A stretch of 64,000 nt of DNA from Methylobacter sp015476545 (GCF_052162025.1 NZ_CP197401.1:1302001-1366000); one strand, 5' to 3'. Shown: positions 45,166 to 54,147, counted from the stretch's first letter. Numbers and translations are program-made. The notes: generated by a model not told the origin, from the letters alone.

Positions 45166-47211
45166 TCATTTGTTTTCATCGGCAACCGGTAAGGGCCGGT
45201 TTTCCACGGAGGGCGCTGGAGGCAGTCCGGTGACTTCCAGGATTTCCTGCTCATTAAGTGTCTCACGCGCGAGCAGGGCTTCGACCAGCGCGTCGAGTTC
45301 CCGACGATGCGCCTTCAAGAGACTTGTCGCTTGCGCGTGGCTCTCGTCGATGATTTTTTGCACCTCGGCGTCGATGACGCGGGCGGTCTCATCGCTGAAA
45401 GGCCTGGCGCCGCCGTATCCGCCGAGGGGGCTCAGGTAGGGATTTTCGCGGGGCGCGAGCTGCACCATCCCGAGCTCGTCGCTCATGCCCCAGCGCGTGA
45501 CCATGTTGCGGGCCATCTGGGTGGCCTGCTCGATGTCGTTCTCGGCGCCGGTGGTCCGGGTGCCGTACACGATTTCCTCGGCCGCGCGCCCGCCCAGCAT
45601 GCCGACAATTTTTGCGCGCAGGTAAGCTTCGGGATAGTTGTAACGGTCCGCCTGGGGACGCTGGTAGGTCACTCCGAGCGCCTGCCCGCGCGGCACGATC
45701 GAGACCCGGTGCACCGGATCGGCGTCGGGCACGACCAGGCCGAGGATGGCGTGTCCGCTCTCGTGATAGGCGATGCGCTCCTTGTCCGCGCGGCTCAGGA
45801 GCAGCGGGCGCTCGGGGCCGAGCACGATCTTTTCCAGCGCGTCCAGGAAGTCCTGCTGAAAAACCTCGTTCCGCTCGCGGCGCGCCGCCAGCAGTGCCGC
45901 CTCGTTGACCAGGTTTTTCAGGTCGGCGCCCGAGAGGCCGGGCGTCGTCGCGGCCAGCTCGCTCAGGCTGACGTCGCCGGCGAGCGGCACCTGGCGGGTG
46001 TGGACCTTCAAAATCGCCTCGCGGCCGGTCTTGTCCGGCAGGTTCACCACCACGCGCCGGTCGAAGCGGCCGGGCCTGAGCAGCGCCCGGTCCAGTACCT
46101 CGGGCTGGTTGGTCGCGGACAGCACGATGATGCCCTCGCGGCCTGAGAAACCGTCCATCTCGGTGAGGATCTGCTGCAGCGTCTGCTCGTGTTCGCTGGC
46201 GCCGCCGATTGCCACCTGTCCCCGCGCGCGGCCTATGGCGTCGATCTCGTCGATGAAGATGATCGCCGGCGCATGTTCGCGCGCCTGTTTGAACAGATCC
46301 CGCACGCGCGCCGCGCCCACGCCGACGATCATCTCCACGAACTCGGCGGCGCTCATCGAGAAGAACGGCACGCCGGCTTCCCCGGCGACGGCCTTCGCCA
46401 GCAGGGTCTTGCCGGTTCCCGGCGCGCCGACCAGCAGCACGCCTTTCGGCGCGCTCCCGCCCAGACGGGTGTATTTATCCGGGGACTTCAGGAAATCCAC
46501 GATCTCGACCAGCTCGTTCTCGGCTTCGTCGATGCCGGCCACATCGTCGAAGGTGACTTTTGTGCCCGCCGTCTGGTCGTAGAGGCGCGCCTTGCTCCTG
46601 CCGATGCCCATGAGCCCGCCCATGCCGCCCATGCCACCCTGCTGCGAGGCTCGACGGTAGAGCCATACATAAAACAGGATGATCAGCAGCGCAGGGCCGA
46701 AGCCGAACAGGAGCGTGGCCCAGAAGCCGCCCTCCCGGATAGGCACCGCGCTGATCTCGACCTTGCGGTCGATCAGGAACGCCTCCAGTCCGGGGTCCAC
46801 GAACGCGGGCAGTTCGGTCGTGAAGGTGTCCGCCGTTCCGGGCTCGGGTTGTCGAGGGCGCCCTGAGCCGGAGGCCGTCCCGTCTTCGCCTTCCGGCGGC
46901 CAGGTAACCGGCGCAACAAAGCGGCCTTCGATGCTCGTCCCGTGGCTGTAAATCGCCTTGACGTTGCCCCTCGCGACCTCTTCCTTGAAGGTGGTATAAG
47001 GGATGGTGACGGACTCGCCGGCTTCCGGAAAGATAATCCTCATCAGCAGGTAGTTGATGAGCAGGATGGCCAGGAATGTCATCCAGGTCTTGCGCGGCGG
47101 AATGTTCATTTGTCCAATGCCCTTCGGTTTCTCCGGCTGGCCGTCTTCAGGCCGGTTTCGGTCGTCGGGTGCCGCGTCGCTGTTGCGTGGTGGTTGTGTC
47201 TGCCAATTCAT
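45166..47211 (-). CDS. ftsH: FtsH-family ATP-dependent zinc metalloprotease (accessory copy)
   Basis: Membrane AAA+ protease, 681 residues from the chosen ATG (MNWQTQ). The N-terminus is long and polar, then come a membrane helix at about 45-62, a periplasmic loop with a Pro/Gly-rich insert and a second helix at about 150-170. The AAA domain has Walker A GAPGTGKT, Walker B IFIDEIDA and the SRH region. The M41 protease domain holds the zinc motif HESGHAI. The four-residue extension to 47223 lacks support. It lies 19 bases after the three-heme cytochrome gene as the last intact gene of the oxidase run. Its GC-rich coding and divergent N-terminus suggest it is not the housekeeping FtsH, but may control quality of the oxidase. 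Confidence 0.9.
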   Translation of the reverse strand: MNWQTQPPRNSDAAPDDRNRPEDGQPEKPKGIGQMNIPPRKTWMTFLAILLINYLLMRIIFPEAGESVTIPYTTFKEEVARGNVKAIYSHGTSIEGRFVAPVTWPPEGEDGTASGSGRPRQPEPGTADTFTTELPAFVDPGLEAFLIDRKVEISAVPIREGGFWATLLFGFGPALLIILFYVWLYRRASQQGGMGGMGGLMGIGRSKARLYDQTAGTKVTFDDVAGIDEAENELVEIVDFLKSPDKYTRLGGSAPKGVLLVGAPGTGKTLLAKAVAGEAGVPFFSMSAAEFVEMIVGVGAARVRDLFKQAREHAPAIIFIDEIDAIGRARGQVAIGGASEHEQTLQQILTEMDGFSGREGIIVLSATNQPEVLDRALLRPGRFDRRVVVNLPDKTGREAILKVHTRQVPLAGDVSLSELAATTPGLSGADLKNLVNEAALLAARRERNEVFQQDFLDALEKIVLGPERPLLLSRADKERIAYHESGHAILGLVVPDADPVHRVSIVPRGQALGVTYQRPQADRYNYPEAYLRAKIVGMLGGRAAEEIVYGTRTTGAENDIEQATQMARNMVTRWGMSDELGMVQLAPRENPYLSPLGGYGGARPFSDETARVIDAEVQKIIDESHAQATSLLKAHRRELDALVEALLARETLNEQEILEVTGLPPAPSVENRPLPVADENK

Positions 47212-47230
47212 AATAACTCCCATGACGTGT

Positions 47231-48343
47231 TCATCGTTCTGTTGCTGCGGAATTGGGCACGGCGCTCTGCCGCGCGAAAAAGCGAGCCAGGGGTTCGATC
47301 ATGCGTTCGGGAATGCGGCGCGCGATCACCGGCATGAGCAAATTCGGCTTGCGCGCATCGACGATGGTTCCGTCCCCGCGCCATCGGCGGAGCCGGGCGG
47401 CGAGATACTCCGGCTTCTGGCCGGCCAGCGTCGGATAGTCCGGGCGTTTGCCCGGTGCGTGGCATCTGGAGCAGGGCGGCAGATTGGCTTCCCTCAAACC
47501 GTTTGCGAAGATGCGTTCGGCCAGCCGGTCATCCGCCGTCGGGTCGGCGGCAGCGGCAGTCCTGGCTTTGGCCAGCCCTCCAGGAAGCCCGGCGTAATGC
47601 TTCGCCAGCGCCTGCATGAGATCGAGGTCCAGCCGGGCGGCGGCCGCTCCCATCACGCCGCTGGATCGCCTGCCCGCCGCGTAGGCGCGGAGCGCAGCCG
47701 ACAGGTAGGCCGGTTGTTGTCCGGCTAATATCGGAATGTCGGGCTGGCCGCGCCCGTCGTCGGCATGGCAGCGCTCGCAGTCGGGCAATGCATCTTCCAA
47801 CCGTATCGGCTTGCCACCGGCGACGCGCCCGTCGGGTCCATAGGCGAGCGTGCGATATTCGGCCGGCGTCATGCCCGGCAGCCGCCGCACGAAGGCGGTC
47901 ATGCGGCGGATTTCGTCATCCCGGTCCAGCGCGGGCCAGGCGGGCATGGCAGTAAATTTCACGCCATGCTTCACGATCCAGAAAAGCTGCCGGTCAGTCC
48001 AGGAATGAGCGGTCGCGGCCAAATCGGGCGCCGCCGGTGTCGCGCCCTTCATGACGCGGGCCGGCTGTTCGCCCGGCGCGCCGTGACAGAAGGCGCAATT
48101 GGCGGCGTAGTGGCCGGCGGCGGAGGTCAGGCCGCCGGCATCGGCCGCGGGTTCGTCCACCGTCAGCGCGGCATAGGTGCGAACCGTGTTGCGCATCGAC
48201 CAGTGGAGAAACCAGTCGGTGATCGCCCAATGGCCAGTCGAGGCGCCGATGTTGAGAACGCCCGACCAGGCGATCGCCAGGGCGAGCATGAACAGCGCCG
48301 CCGCCGCGGCAAACGCCCGCTTCCAGGTAATCTTCAGGACCAT
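47231..48343 (-). CDS. membrane-anchored three-heme cytochrome c
   Basis: A 370-residue electron carrier. An uncleaved N-terminal anchor (residues 9-30) precedes three cytochrome c domains with CAFCH (83-87), CERCH (189-193) and CSRCH (291-295). Distal methionines are likely in AMPAWP and similar segments. The second and third domains resemble cytochrome c4/c553-type modules (ILAGQQPAYL and TLAGQKPEYL repeats). The open frame runs on to 48997, but that extension is out-of-frame ctaG. I start at the ATG at 48343, which overlaps ctaG by ten bases. It probably feeds the adjacent oxidase. Confidence 0.87.
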   Translation of the reverse strand: MVLKITWKRAFAAAAALFMLALAIAWSGVLNIGASTGHWAITDWFLHWSMRNTVRTYAALTVDEPAADAGGLTSAAGHYAANCAFCHGAPGEQPARVMKGATPAAPDLAATAHSWTDRQLFWIVKHGVKFTAMPAWPALDRDDEIRRMTAFVRRLPGMTPAEYRTLAYGPDGRVAGGKPIRLEDALPDCERCHADDGRGQPDIPILAGQQPAYLSAALRAYAAGRRSSGVMGAAAARLDLDLMQALAKHYAGLPGGLAKARTAAAADPTADDRLAERIFANGLREANLPPCSRCHAPGKRPDYPTLAGQKPEYLAARLRRWRGDGTIVDARKPNLLMPVIARRIPERMIEPLARFFARQSAVPNSAATER

Positions 48344-48951
48344 TGCCGCGCCCCCGCCGGGCGATTGCTCCGCAGCAGACCGAAAAGCAGCGCCAGTCCG
48401 CCGGCCAGATAGCTGCCGCCGCCTACCAGCAGCATGATGACGCCGCCCAGCTGCTGATCGGCGACCAGGGACAGCGTGACGCCGAAGCCGGTAAAGCCGG
48501 CCGTGCCGAACAGCGTGCGCGGGGCCAGGGTAATGAGCGTCCCCAGCAGCGTCATGTGCATCGTGGTCAGCAGCAGCGCGACAATGCCGGCGGCGCGCGT
48601 TTCCAGGCAGGCACTCCACAGCAGCAGGCCGGCGGCCAGAAACATCGTCTGTTCCAGCGCCAGACCGATCGCGCCGCCCGCGGCAAAGGCGCGCGCGGCC
48701 GGCCAATGCCAGCCCCAGACGACAAGCAGTTCGAGCAGCGACATCGGCAAAGGCGCGACAACCAGCGGCCAGCGCGAAGCAGGATCGGCCCGCGTACCGG
48801 CTAGCCCCAACGCCATGAGCGGGGCCGCGACCGCCACGGCCGCCATGTGCGCCGCCATATGCGCGGTCATGCCATGGCCCGACGCGGCGGTGGCCCAAGC
48901 CGCCGCAAGCACGGCAACGCCGGCGACGAAAGCCGGGCGTTTCATCTGCAA
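48334..48951 (-). CDS. ctaG: CtaG-type cytochrome c oxidase assembly factor (caa3_CtaG)
   Basis: A 205-residue polytopic membrane protein with a signal-like first helix (8-24) and about five further helices. The His-rich HGMTAHMAAHMAA start and the VVWGWHWPAAR and TTMHMTLLGTL segments are typical of the caa3_CtaG family, which helps load copper into heme-copper oxidases. This family is unrelated to Cox11, although both have been called CtaG. It overlaps the upstream small membrane gene and the downstream cytochrome gene by ten bases each, indicating a tight operon. Confidence 0.82.
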   Translation of the reverse strand: MQMKRPAFVAGVAVLAAAWATAASGHGMTAHMAAHMAAVAVAAPLMALGLAGTRADPASRWPLVVAPLPMSLLELLVVWGWHWPAARAFAAGGAIGLALEQTMFLAAGLLLWSACLETRAAGIVALLLTTMHMTLLGTLITLAPRTLFGTAGFTGFGVTLSLVADQQLGGVIMLLVGGGSYLAGGLALLFGLLRSNRPAGARQWS

Positions 48952-49331
48952 TCCTCAAAGACGAAAGCCGACAGGGCCGTGAACAGGATGGCGACAAAGC
49001 TTAAGCCCGCCAGCAGCAGCGTCGATACGGCGAGGAAACGCAACCGGTCCTCGTCGGTGCTGTCTTGATACGGCGGCAGATCGCCCTGAATTCGCGACTG
49101 GGCCCAGGCGATATAGCCAAAAGCCACGACCAGCAGCAGCGCCACAACGGTCGCGGCGGCGATGCCGGTGCGGATGTCGACGATGACCTCGGCCGATCCG
49201 CTCTTGGCGCAGCGGACGGCGGCGTAAACGTAGGAGAACAGAAAATGCAGCGCCCAGACCGTGGGCGGTACGACCAGCATCCATAAAGACGATTTCAATC
49301 GTTGCGCGAGTTTGTGGAGTTTGCGAATCAT
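48942..49331 (-). CDS. small membrane protein of the oxidase operon
   Basis: A 129-residue protein with three predicted helices (about 16-37, 53-75, 97-122) and a short charged loop rich in Asp/Glu. I do not recognise a family. Its place is fixed by overlaps: four bases (ATGA) with the CoxA-C gene upstream and ten bases with ctaG downstream. A role as an accessory subunit or assembly helper of the oxidase is likely from context only. Confidence 0.65.
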   Translation of the reverse strand: MIRKLHKLAQRLKSSLWMLVVPPTVWALHFLFSYVYAAVRCAKSGSAEVIVDIRTGIAAATVVALLLVVAFGYIAWAQSRIQGDLPPYQDSTDEDRLRFLAVSTLLLAGLSFVAILFTALSAFVFEDCR

Positions 49332-51871
49332 GCCAACCTCGGGAAAAAACCGATCACCAGAAACGTGATGAGCGCGCTCAACGCCAGGAAATGCCCGTAG
49401 ACGGTGATATTGCGCACATCGCCGTCATAAACCGGGGTCATACGTCCCGCGAGACTGCGAGTCAGCGCGAAAAGTTGCATGACGACGCCAAACGCCGCAT
49501 GGACCGCGATCCAGATGACCAGCACCCAGACGATCGCCGGATAGACATGCAGCGCGGGATCGAGTCCGGCGCGCCATGGTCCGGCCAGCCCCGCCAGTCC
49601 GCCGGTGCCGGTCGCTGCGGCCGCTACGGCCAGTGCGGCGCGGGCAAGCCCGACCCGGCCGCGTGCATTGGTTTCGCGCGCGGCGATGGTTAGCACCCAC
49701 CCGGCCAGAATCAAGGCAAGCGCAACCATCGGCCAATACGCCCCGGGCCCGGCCTGGCCGGGCAGCGGTTCAGGCGGGAAATCGGCATGCACCGTCCAGA
49801 AGAAGAAATAGCCGAAAATCAGGCCGGCGAAGGCCGTCGCATCGCCGACCATGGTAATGAACATGGCCCACCAGCCCGATGAAGCGGGGCCGGACGCATA
49901 GAGCGGCAGCACGACGCCGAGGCCGGCGTGCTTTTCGGCCTTTTCGGGGATAAGCCCGGTTCCCGTCCAAAGCCACCACAGGATCACGGCCAGGGCGGCC
50001 AGCCCGCTCGCCAGCGCGCTCCAATAGAAGTGATAGGTGGTCAGGATGAAGACGCCGCCGAGCGCGATCGCGGCCAGCATGGGAATGGGCGTGGGCCCGC
50101 CGATCCGCGCGACCTGGAGCGGGCGCCCATCGAGAACCGAGGTGATCATTAGCTCGCGGTAGCCTTCCTCCGCATCGGGCAGGAAGTAGCGGCCCTCATC
50201 GACCTGCCTGAGAAAACCGGGCTGGTCCCAGAGCGGATAGCGGCTCTCGATCAGCGGCACCGAGCGAACGCCCCAGTTTTCCTGCTGCGAAAACTCCAGC
50301 CATTCGAGCGTGCCCGCATTCCAGGGGTTGCGCGGGACGCGCGGCCGCCGGGGCGAGAGGCAAAGATCGACCACCACCACGGCAACGCCCGCCGCGAACA
50401 GAAAGGCGCCGAGCGTGGACAGGAGGTTGAGCGTACCGACGCCGAGTGCCTCCGAATAAGTGTAGACCCGGCGCGGCATGCCCATCAGCCCGGAAATGTG
50501 CATCGGAAAGAAGCCGAGATTGAAGCCGACGAACATCATCCAGAAGGCGATGCGGCCGAGCCGGTCGGACAGTTTCTTGGCGGTCACCAATGGCCAGTAA
50601 TAATACAGACCGGCGAACAGCGGCAGCACCGAGCCGCCGATCAGAACGTAGTGGAGGTGGGCGACGATGAAATAGGTGTCGTGCGCCTGCCAGTCGAACG
50701 GCGCTGCCGCCACCATCACGCCGGTCAGCCCGCCGATCACGAAGATCGCCAGCGAGCCCGCTCCGTAGAGCATCGGCGTCGACCAGACGACGCGGCCCGC
50801 CCATATAGTGGCGATGAACACGAAGATTTGCACAGCGGTCGGAATCGCCACGGCCTCCGACGCGGCCGAGAAGAAGCCGAGGCTGATGTTCGGCATGCCG
50901 GTGGCGAACATGTGGTGCACCCACAGGCCGAAGCTCAGGAAACCGGTGCCGACCGCCGCCAGCACGATCCAGGGATAGCCGAGCAGATGGCGCTGCGCGA
51001 AGGTCGGGATCACCATCGCGAAAATCGCGATCGAGGGCAGGAAGATGATATAGACCTCCGGATGGCCGAAAATCCAGAACAAATGCTGCCAGAGCAACGG
51101 ATCGCCGCCGCGCTTCGCATCGAAGAAAGGCCAGTCGAGCAGGCGCTCCATTTCGAACAGGATGTCGCCGGCGATCAGCGGTGGGAAGGCGAACAGGATC
51201 ATCACCGCCACCACGAGAATGTACCAGGCATAGAGCGGCATCAGGTTCAGCCGCATGCCCGGCGGCCGGCATTTCAGCACGCCCACGATCAGCTCGACCG
51301 CGGCGGCGATCGACGACACCTCGATGAAGGACAGGCCCAGCATCCAGATGTCCGCGCCGATGCCCGCAGTCGAAGGCTCGGTGGACAGCGGCGGGTACAT
51401 GAACCAACCGCCGTCCGGGGCCGCGTCGAAGAAAATCGAGCCGGCCACGAATACGCCGCCGATCAGGAAGCTCCAGTAGCCGAAAGCGGACAGGCGCGGA
51501 AAAGGCAGATCGCGCGCGCCCAGCAGCTGCGGCAGGATCAGCACCGAGACCGCTTCGAACATCGGCACAGCGAACAGGAACATCATCATCGAGCCGTGCA
51601 GCGTGAACAGCTGATTGAACGTCGACGCGGAAACGAGATTGTTTTCGGGCACGGCGAGCTGGGCACGCATGATCAGCGCCAGCACGCCCGCGAACAGCAG
51701 CATCCCGAAGGCGGTGAGGGTGTACCAGATGCCGACCGCATTGTTGTTGGTATCGGTCCAGCGCAGGAACAAGCCCTTGGGAGGGCTCCAGACGGCGCGC
51801 AGCCGCTCTTCCTGCGCGGCGCGGACGGCCGGGTCGTTCTGATCGGGTTGAGTGTTCGCTGCGACAGGCAT
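49328..51871 (-). CDS. cytochrome c oxidase subunit I-III fusion
   Basis: An 847-residue heme-copper oxidase catalytic subunit with subunit III fused at the C-terminus. Heme a ligand His92 (TLHGSMMMF) and H405/H407 (VAHLHYV) are present. CuB ligands are His270 in GHPEVY (with Tyr274 and the D-channel Glu272) and His319-His320. Subunit III helices run about 650-840 (GWWAMFITMVGDATAF). Unusually the K-channel lysine of A1 oxidases (PTGIK) is replaced: here AIPTAVQIF, Gln348, with an extra Glu339 in the same helix. The usual FPRLNN motif reads FPRLSA. Oxygen reduction is the expected activity. It starts directly at the end of coxB. Confidence 0.9.
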   Translation of the reverse strand: MPVAANTQPDQNDPAVRAAQEERLRAVWSPPKGLFLRWTDTNNNAVGIWYTLTAFGMLLFAGVLALIMRAQLAVPENNLVSASTFNQLFTLHGSMMMFLFAVPMFEAVSVLILPQLLGARDLPFPRLSAFGYWSFLIGGVFVAGSIFFDAAPDGGWFMYPPLSTEPSTAGIGADIWMLGLSFIEVSSIAAAVELIVGVLKCRPPGMRLNLMPLYAWYILVVAVMILFAFPPLIAGDILFEMERLLDWPFFDAKRGGDPLLWQHLFWIFGHPEVYIIFLPSIAIFAMVIPTFAQRHLLGYPWIVLAAVGTGFLSFGLWVHHMFATGMPNISLGFFSAASEAVAIPTAVQIFVFIATIWAGRVVWSTPMLYGAGSLAIFVIGGLTGVMVAAAPFDWQAHDTYFIVAHLHYVLIGGSVLPLFAGLYYYWPLVTAKKLSDRLGRIAFWMMFVGFNLGFFPMHISGLMGMPRRVYTYSEALGVGTLNLLSTLGAFLFAAGVAVVVVDLCLSPRRPRVPRNPWNAGTLEWLEFSQQENWGVRSVPLIESRYPLWDQPGFLRQVDEGRYFLPDAEEGYRELMITSVLDGRPLQVARIGGPTPIPMLAAIALGGVFILTTYHFYWSALASGLAALAVILWWLWTGTGLIPEKAEKHAGLGVVLPLYASGPASSGWWAMFITMVGDATAFAGLIFGYFFFWTVHADFPPEPLPGQAGPGAYWPMVALALILAGWVLTIAARETNARGRVGLARAALAVAAAATGTGGLAGLAGPWRAGLDPALHVYPAIVWVLVIWIAVHAAFGVVMQLFALTRSLAGRMTPVYDGDVRNITVYGHFLALSALITFLVIGFFPRLA

Positions 51872-52885
51872 TTAACGAAGCTCCGCAAGATAATTGGAAA
51901 TCGCTTCCGCGTCCTTGCCGGGCATGTCCTTGAAGCTCGGCATCAGGGCGCCGGGTTTCACTGAGGCCGGGTCGCGGATGAAGCGGCTGAAGGCGTCGCG
52001 GGTCATCGGCAACGTACCGGCGCCCAGTGAGCGGCGTGAGCCGACGTGAGTGAGATCGGGCCCGATCGTGCTGTCTTCGGCATGGCCGCGGATGGTATGG
52101 CAGCCGCCGCAGCCGTATTCCTCGAACAAGTGCCGGCCCGGACTGTCGATACCGGCCGCCGGACGTGCCGCGTCGGCCAGCCAGCGGTCGAAATCAGCAG
52201 GCTCCATCGCCACCACGTCGAACGCCATGCGGGCATGGCTCAGCCCGCAAAATTCCGCGCAGGCGCCGCGATAGACGCCTGCCTGGGTGGCGCGCACAAC
52301 CAGATCGTTGGTGCGGCCCGGAATCATGTCCACCTTGCCGGCCAGACCCGGTATCCAGAAACTGTGGATAACGTCCGGACTCGACAGGGCGAAGGCTACG
52401 GTGCGTCCCACGGGCACCCGGATTTCGTTGGCCGTTTCCACGGGTTGGCCGCCGGCCGGCAGATAGCGCACGCGCCACCAGAACTGTTCACCGTCGACGG
52501 CGATTTTGAGATCATCGGCACCCGTCGGCAGGGTCCGCATTTTCGTCAGCGAGGACACCAGCAGCGCCGTAAGGAGCACAGTCGGGCCGATAGCGCCCAG
52601 CCAGAGGATCACACGCATTCCGCCCTGATGGTCGAGCCGGCCGGCCGGTGCGCGCGCGGCATGCCACGCGAGCCACAACACGCCGATCGTGATCACGGTG
52701 GCGGCGGCGGTCATCCCCCAGGTGAAGGCGCGGGTTGATTCCGCCTCGATGCCGAAAGCCGAAAAAGCGGACTGGACCCCCGTGCAGCCGCCGGACAGCG
52801 CCGCGGCAGCGCCATACGCCAGGCGAAGCAGGGCACGGCTGATAGCTTTGAATATGCCGGGTTGATCTGGGGTGCGGCCTGTCAT
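51872..52885 (-). CDS. cytochrome c oxidase subunit II with fused cytochrome c domain (caa3 type)
   Basis: A 337-residue CuA-bearing subunit. A lipoprotein signal (LSGGC, Cys34) is followed by two helices (about 55-76 and 90-112). The cupredoxin domain has EQFWWRVRY (electron entry aromatic patch), His174, and the CuA motif C209-E211-C213-H217-M220. A cytochrome c domain carries CGGCH (259-263) and a likely distal Met in ALMPSF (315). Such fusions let the oxidase accept electrons from other cytochromes or donors without a separate cytochrome c. It overlaps the upstream flavocytochrome gene by four bases. Confidence 0.92.
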   Translation of the reverse strand: MTGRTPDQPGIFKAISRALLRLAYGAAAALSGGCTGVQSAFSAFGIEAESTRAFTWGMTAAATVITIGVLWLAWHAARAPAGRLDHQGGMRVILWLGAIGPTVLLTALLVSSLTKMRTLPTGADDLKIAVDGEQFWWRVRYLPAGGQPVETANEIRVPVGRTVAFALSSPDVIHSFWIPGLAGKVDMIPGRTNDLVVRATQAGVYRGACAEFCGLSHARMAFDVVAMEPADFDRWLADAARPAAGIDSPGRHLFEEYGCGGCHTIRGHAEDSTIGPDLTHVGSRRSLGAGTLPMTRDAFSRFIRDPASVKPGALMPSFKDMPGKDAEAISNYLAELR

Positions 52886-54147
52886 CGGAATTCAAAGTAC
52901 TCATACCGGAGGTTCGCGTCCGGTATTTTGTTTTCGCGCATCAGCGCCTGGATGCGCTTCAAAAGGCCTTTGGGGCCGCAAAAGCTGATATCCACCGCCA
53001 CGGGACCCGCATTTCGGGCGATTTCGCCAAACCGTTTGACGAATTCCGGGCTAGACGGACCGGTCGATATGGGTATGAATTCCGCGCCGTACTGCCGGGC
53101 CAGATCGTCCAGCACCTCGGCGCTGGGAAACTCGCGCCCCGGCGTGAAGAAATAGAACAGGGTGACCTTGTCTAAATTTTTCGCCGATTCATCCGTCAGC
53201 CAGGCAATGAACGGCGAGATGCCGACGCCGCCCCCGATCCAGACTTCACGTTTCGCGGCCGGCGGACGCCTGAAACGCCCGTACGGCGCGTAGATGTCCG
53301 CATACATATCTGCGCGCGCTTCCTTTACCAGCCTGTGGGTATAGTCGCCGAGGGCGCGGATCACGAAATGCACATGACCGTCCGGCTCGCTGCGGCTTGC
53401 GATTGTAAAGGGGTGCGGTTCGCGCAGGCCGTCTTCCTTCATCCTGATGAAGCCGAACTGTCCTGGCTCGAACGAAAGAGCTCGCTTCACCGGCGCAAGC
53501 TCCAGGTGCAGCGCGTTGGCGCCGGCGTTCGCCTCGACGATGCGGTACTCGGCGTGGTTAGCCAGAAACGGATAGAGCAGCAGCTTGTAGCCGGCGGCGG
53601 CAACGCCCAGCGCCGATAGCGCGGCCAGCCATATGCCGGCCGGACTGTCGATGGCGATGGGCGATTTGAAGCTCAGCCAGTGCAGGATGACGATTAGGAA
53701 TAGCGGCCCGGACAGCTTGTGCCACCAGCGCCAGACGCTGTAAGGAATCTTCCGGTTCAATGCCAGCATGACGATCAGCATCAGAGCGATGAAGCTCAGC
53801 TGCCGCACCAGGCGGGTGTAGTAGGGGGGCAGCGAGAGGATCGAGGCGGTCTGCCAGGCTTCCAGATTGGCCTTGAACACGAAATGAAACGACGCAAAAA
53901 CTAGCGCCCAGATGCCCAGCCATTTGTGCGTCAGATAAACGCGGTCGAGTCCGCCGAACAGTGATTCGACGCTTTTCCAGCGACCACCCAACAGGGCCGC
54001 GGCGCCCATCAACGCCACCGCCGCACCCCCGAAGGCCAGGCTGAACGCGGCCGAAGTCAGCCAGGTGGCCTGGGGCAGTTCCACGATCACCAGGGCGCAG
54101 CTCATTAAGGCCAGAAAAAGGACTGCGTGCCAGGTCTTGATGTGCAT
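52882..54147 (-). CDS. NOX/ferric-reductase-like flavocytochrome b
   Basis: A 421-residue membrane oxidoreductase. About six N-terminal helices carry the His residues of a ferric-reductase-like heme b domain (THKWLG, SFHFVF, WHKLSG, ILHWLS). A ferredoxin-NADP reductase-type FAD domain follows (PGQFGFIRM, PHPFTIASRS), then an NAD(P) domain (GGGVGISPF, FCGPKGLL). The predicted flow is NAD(P)H to FAD to heme b and across the membrane. It heads the oxidase operon and overlaps coxB by four bases. I start at 54147, preceded by AAGGAGCACCC. The 54201 start would add 18 residues without a ribosome site. Confidence 0.8.
   Translation of the reverse strand: MHIKTWHAVLFLALMSCALVIVELPQATWLTSAAFSLAFGGAAVALMGAAALLGGRWKSVESLFGGLDRVYLTHKWLGIWALVFASFHFVFKANLEAWQTASILSLPPYYTRLVRQLSFIALMLIVMLALNRKIPYSVWRWWHKLSGPLFLIVILHWLSFKSPIAIDSPAGIWLAALSALGVAAAGYKLLLYPFLANHAEYRIVEANAGANALHLELAPVKRALSFEPGQFGFIRMKEDGLREPHPFTIASRSEPDGHVHFVIRALGDYTHRLVKEARADMYADIYAPYGRFRRPPAAKREVWIGGGVGISPFIAWLTDESAKNLDKVTLFYFFTPGREFPSAEVLDDLARQYGAEFIPISTGPSSPEFVKRFGEIARNAGPVAVDISFCGPKGLLKRIQALMRENKIPDANLRYEYFEFR

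Noticed and set aside
44627..45169. 180-codon frame as an intact novel gene
   Set aside because: Its middle is a clear aldehyde dehydrogenase fragment and its C-terminal part is the wrong frame of the same gene, so it is a pseudogene.
48344..48997. N-terminal 218-residue extension of the three-heme cytochrome frame
   Set aside because: The extension is Arg/Ala/Gly-rich, lies out of frame inside ctaG, and would displace the membrane anchor from the N-terminus.
50498..51964. 488-codon plus-strand frame opposite coxA
   Set aside because: It is antisense to the oxidase gene and dominated by His, Arg, Glu and Gln, the usual complement of hydrophobic helices.
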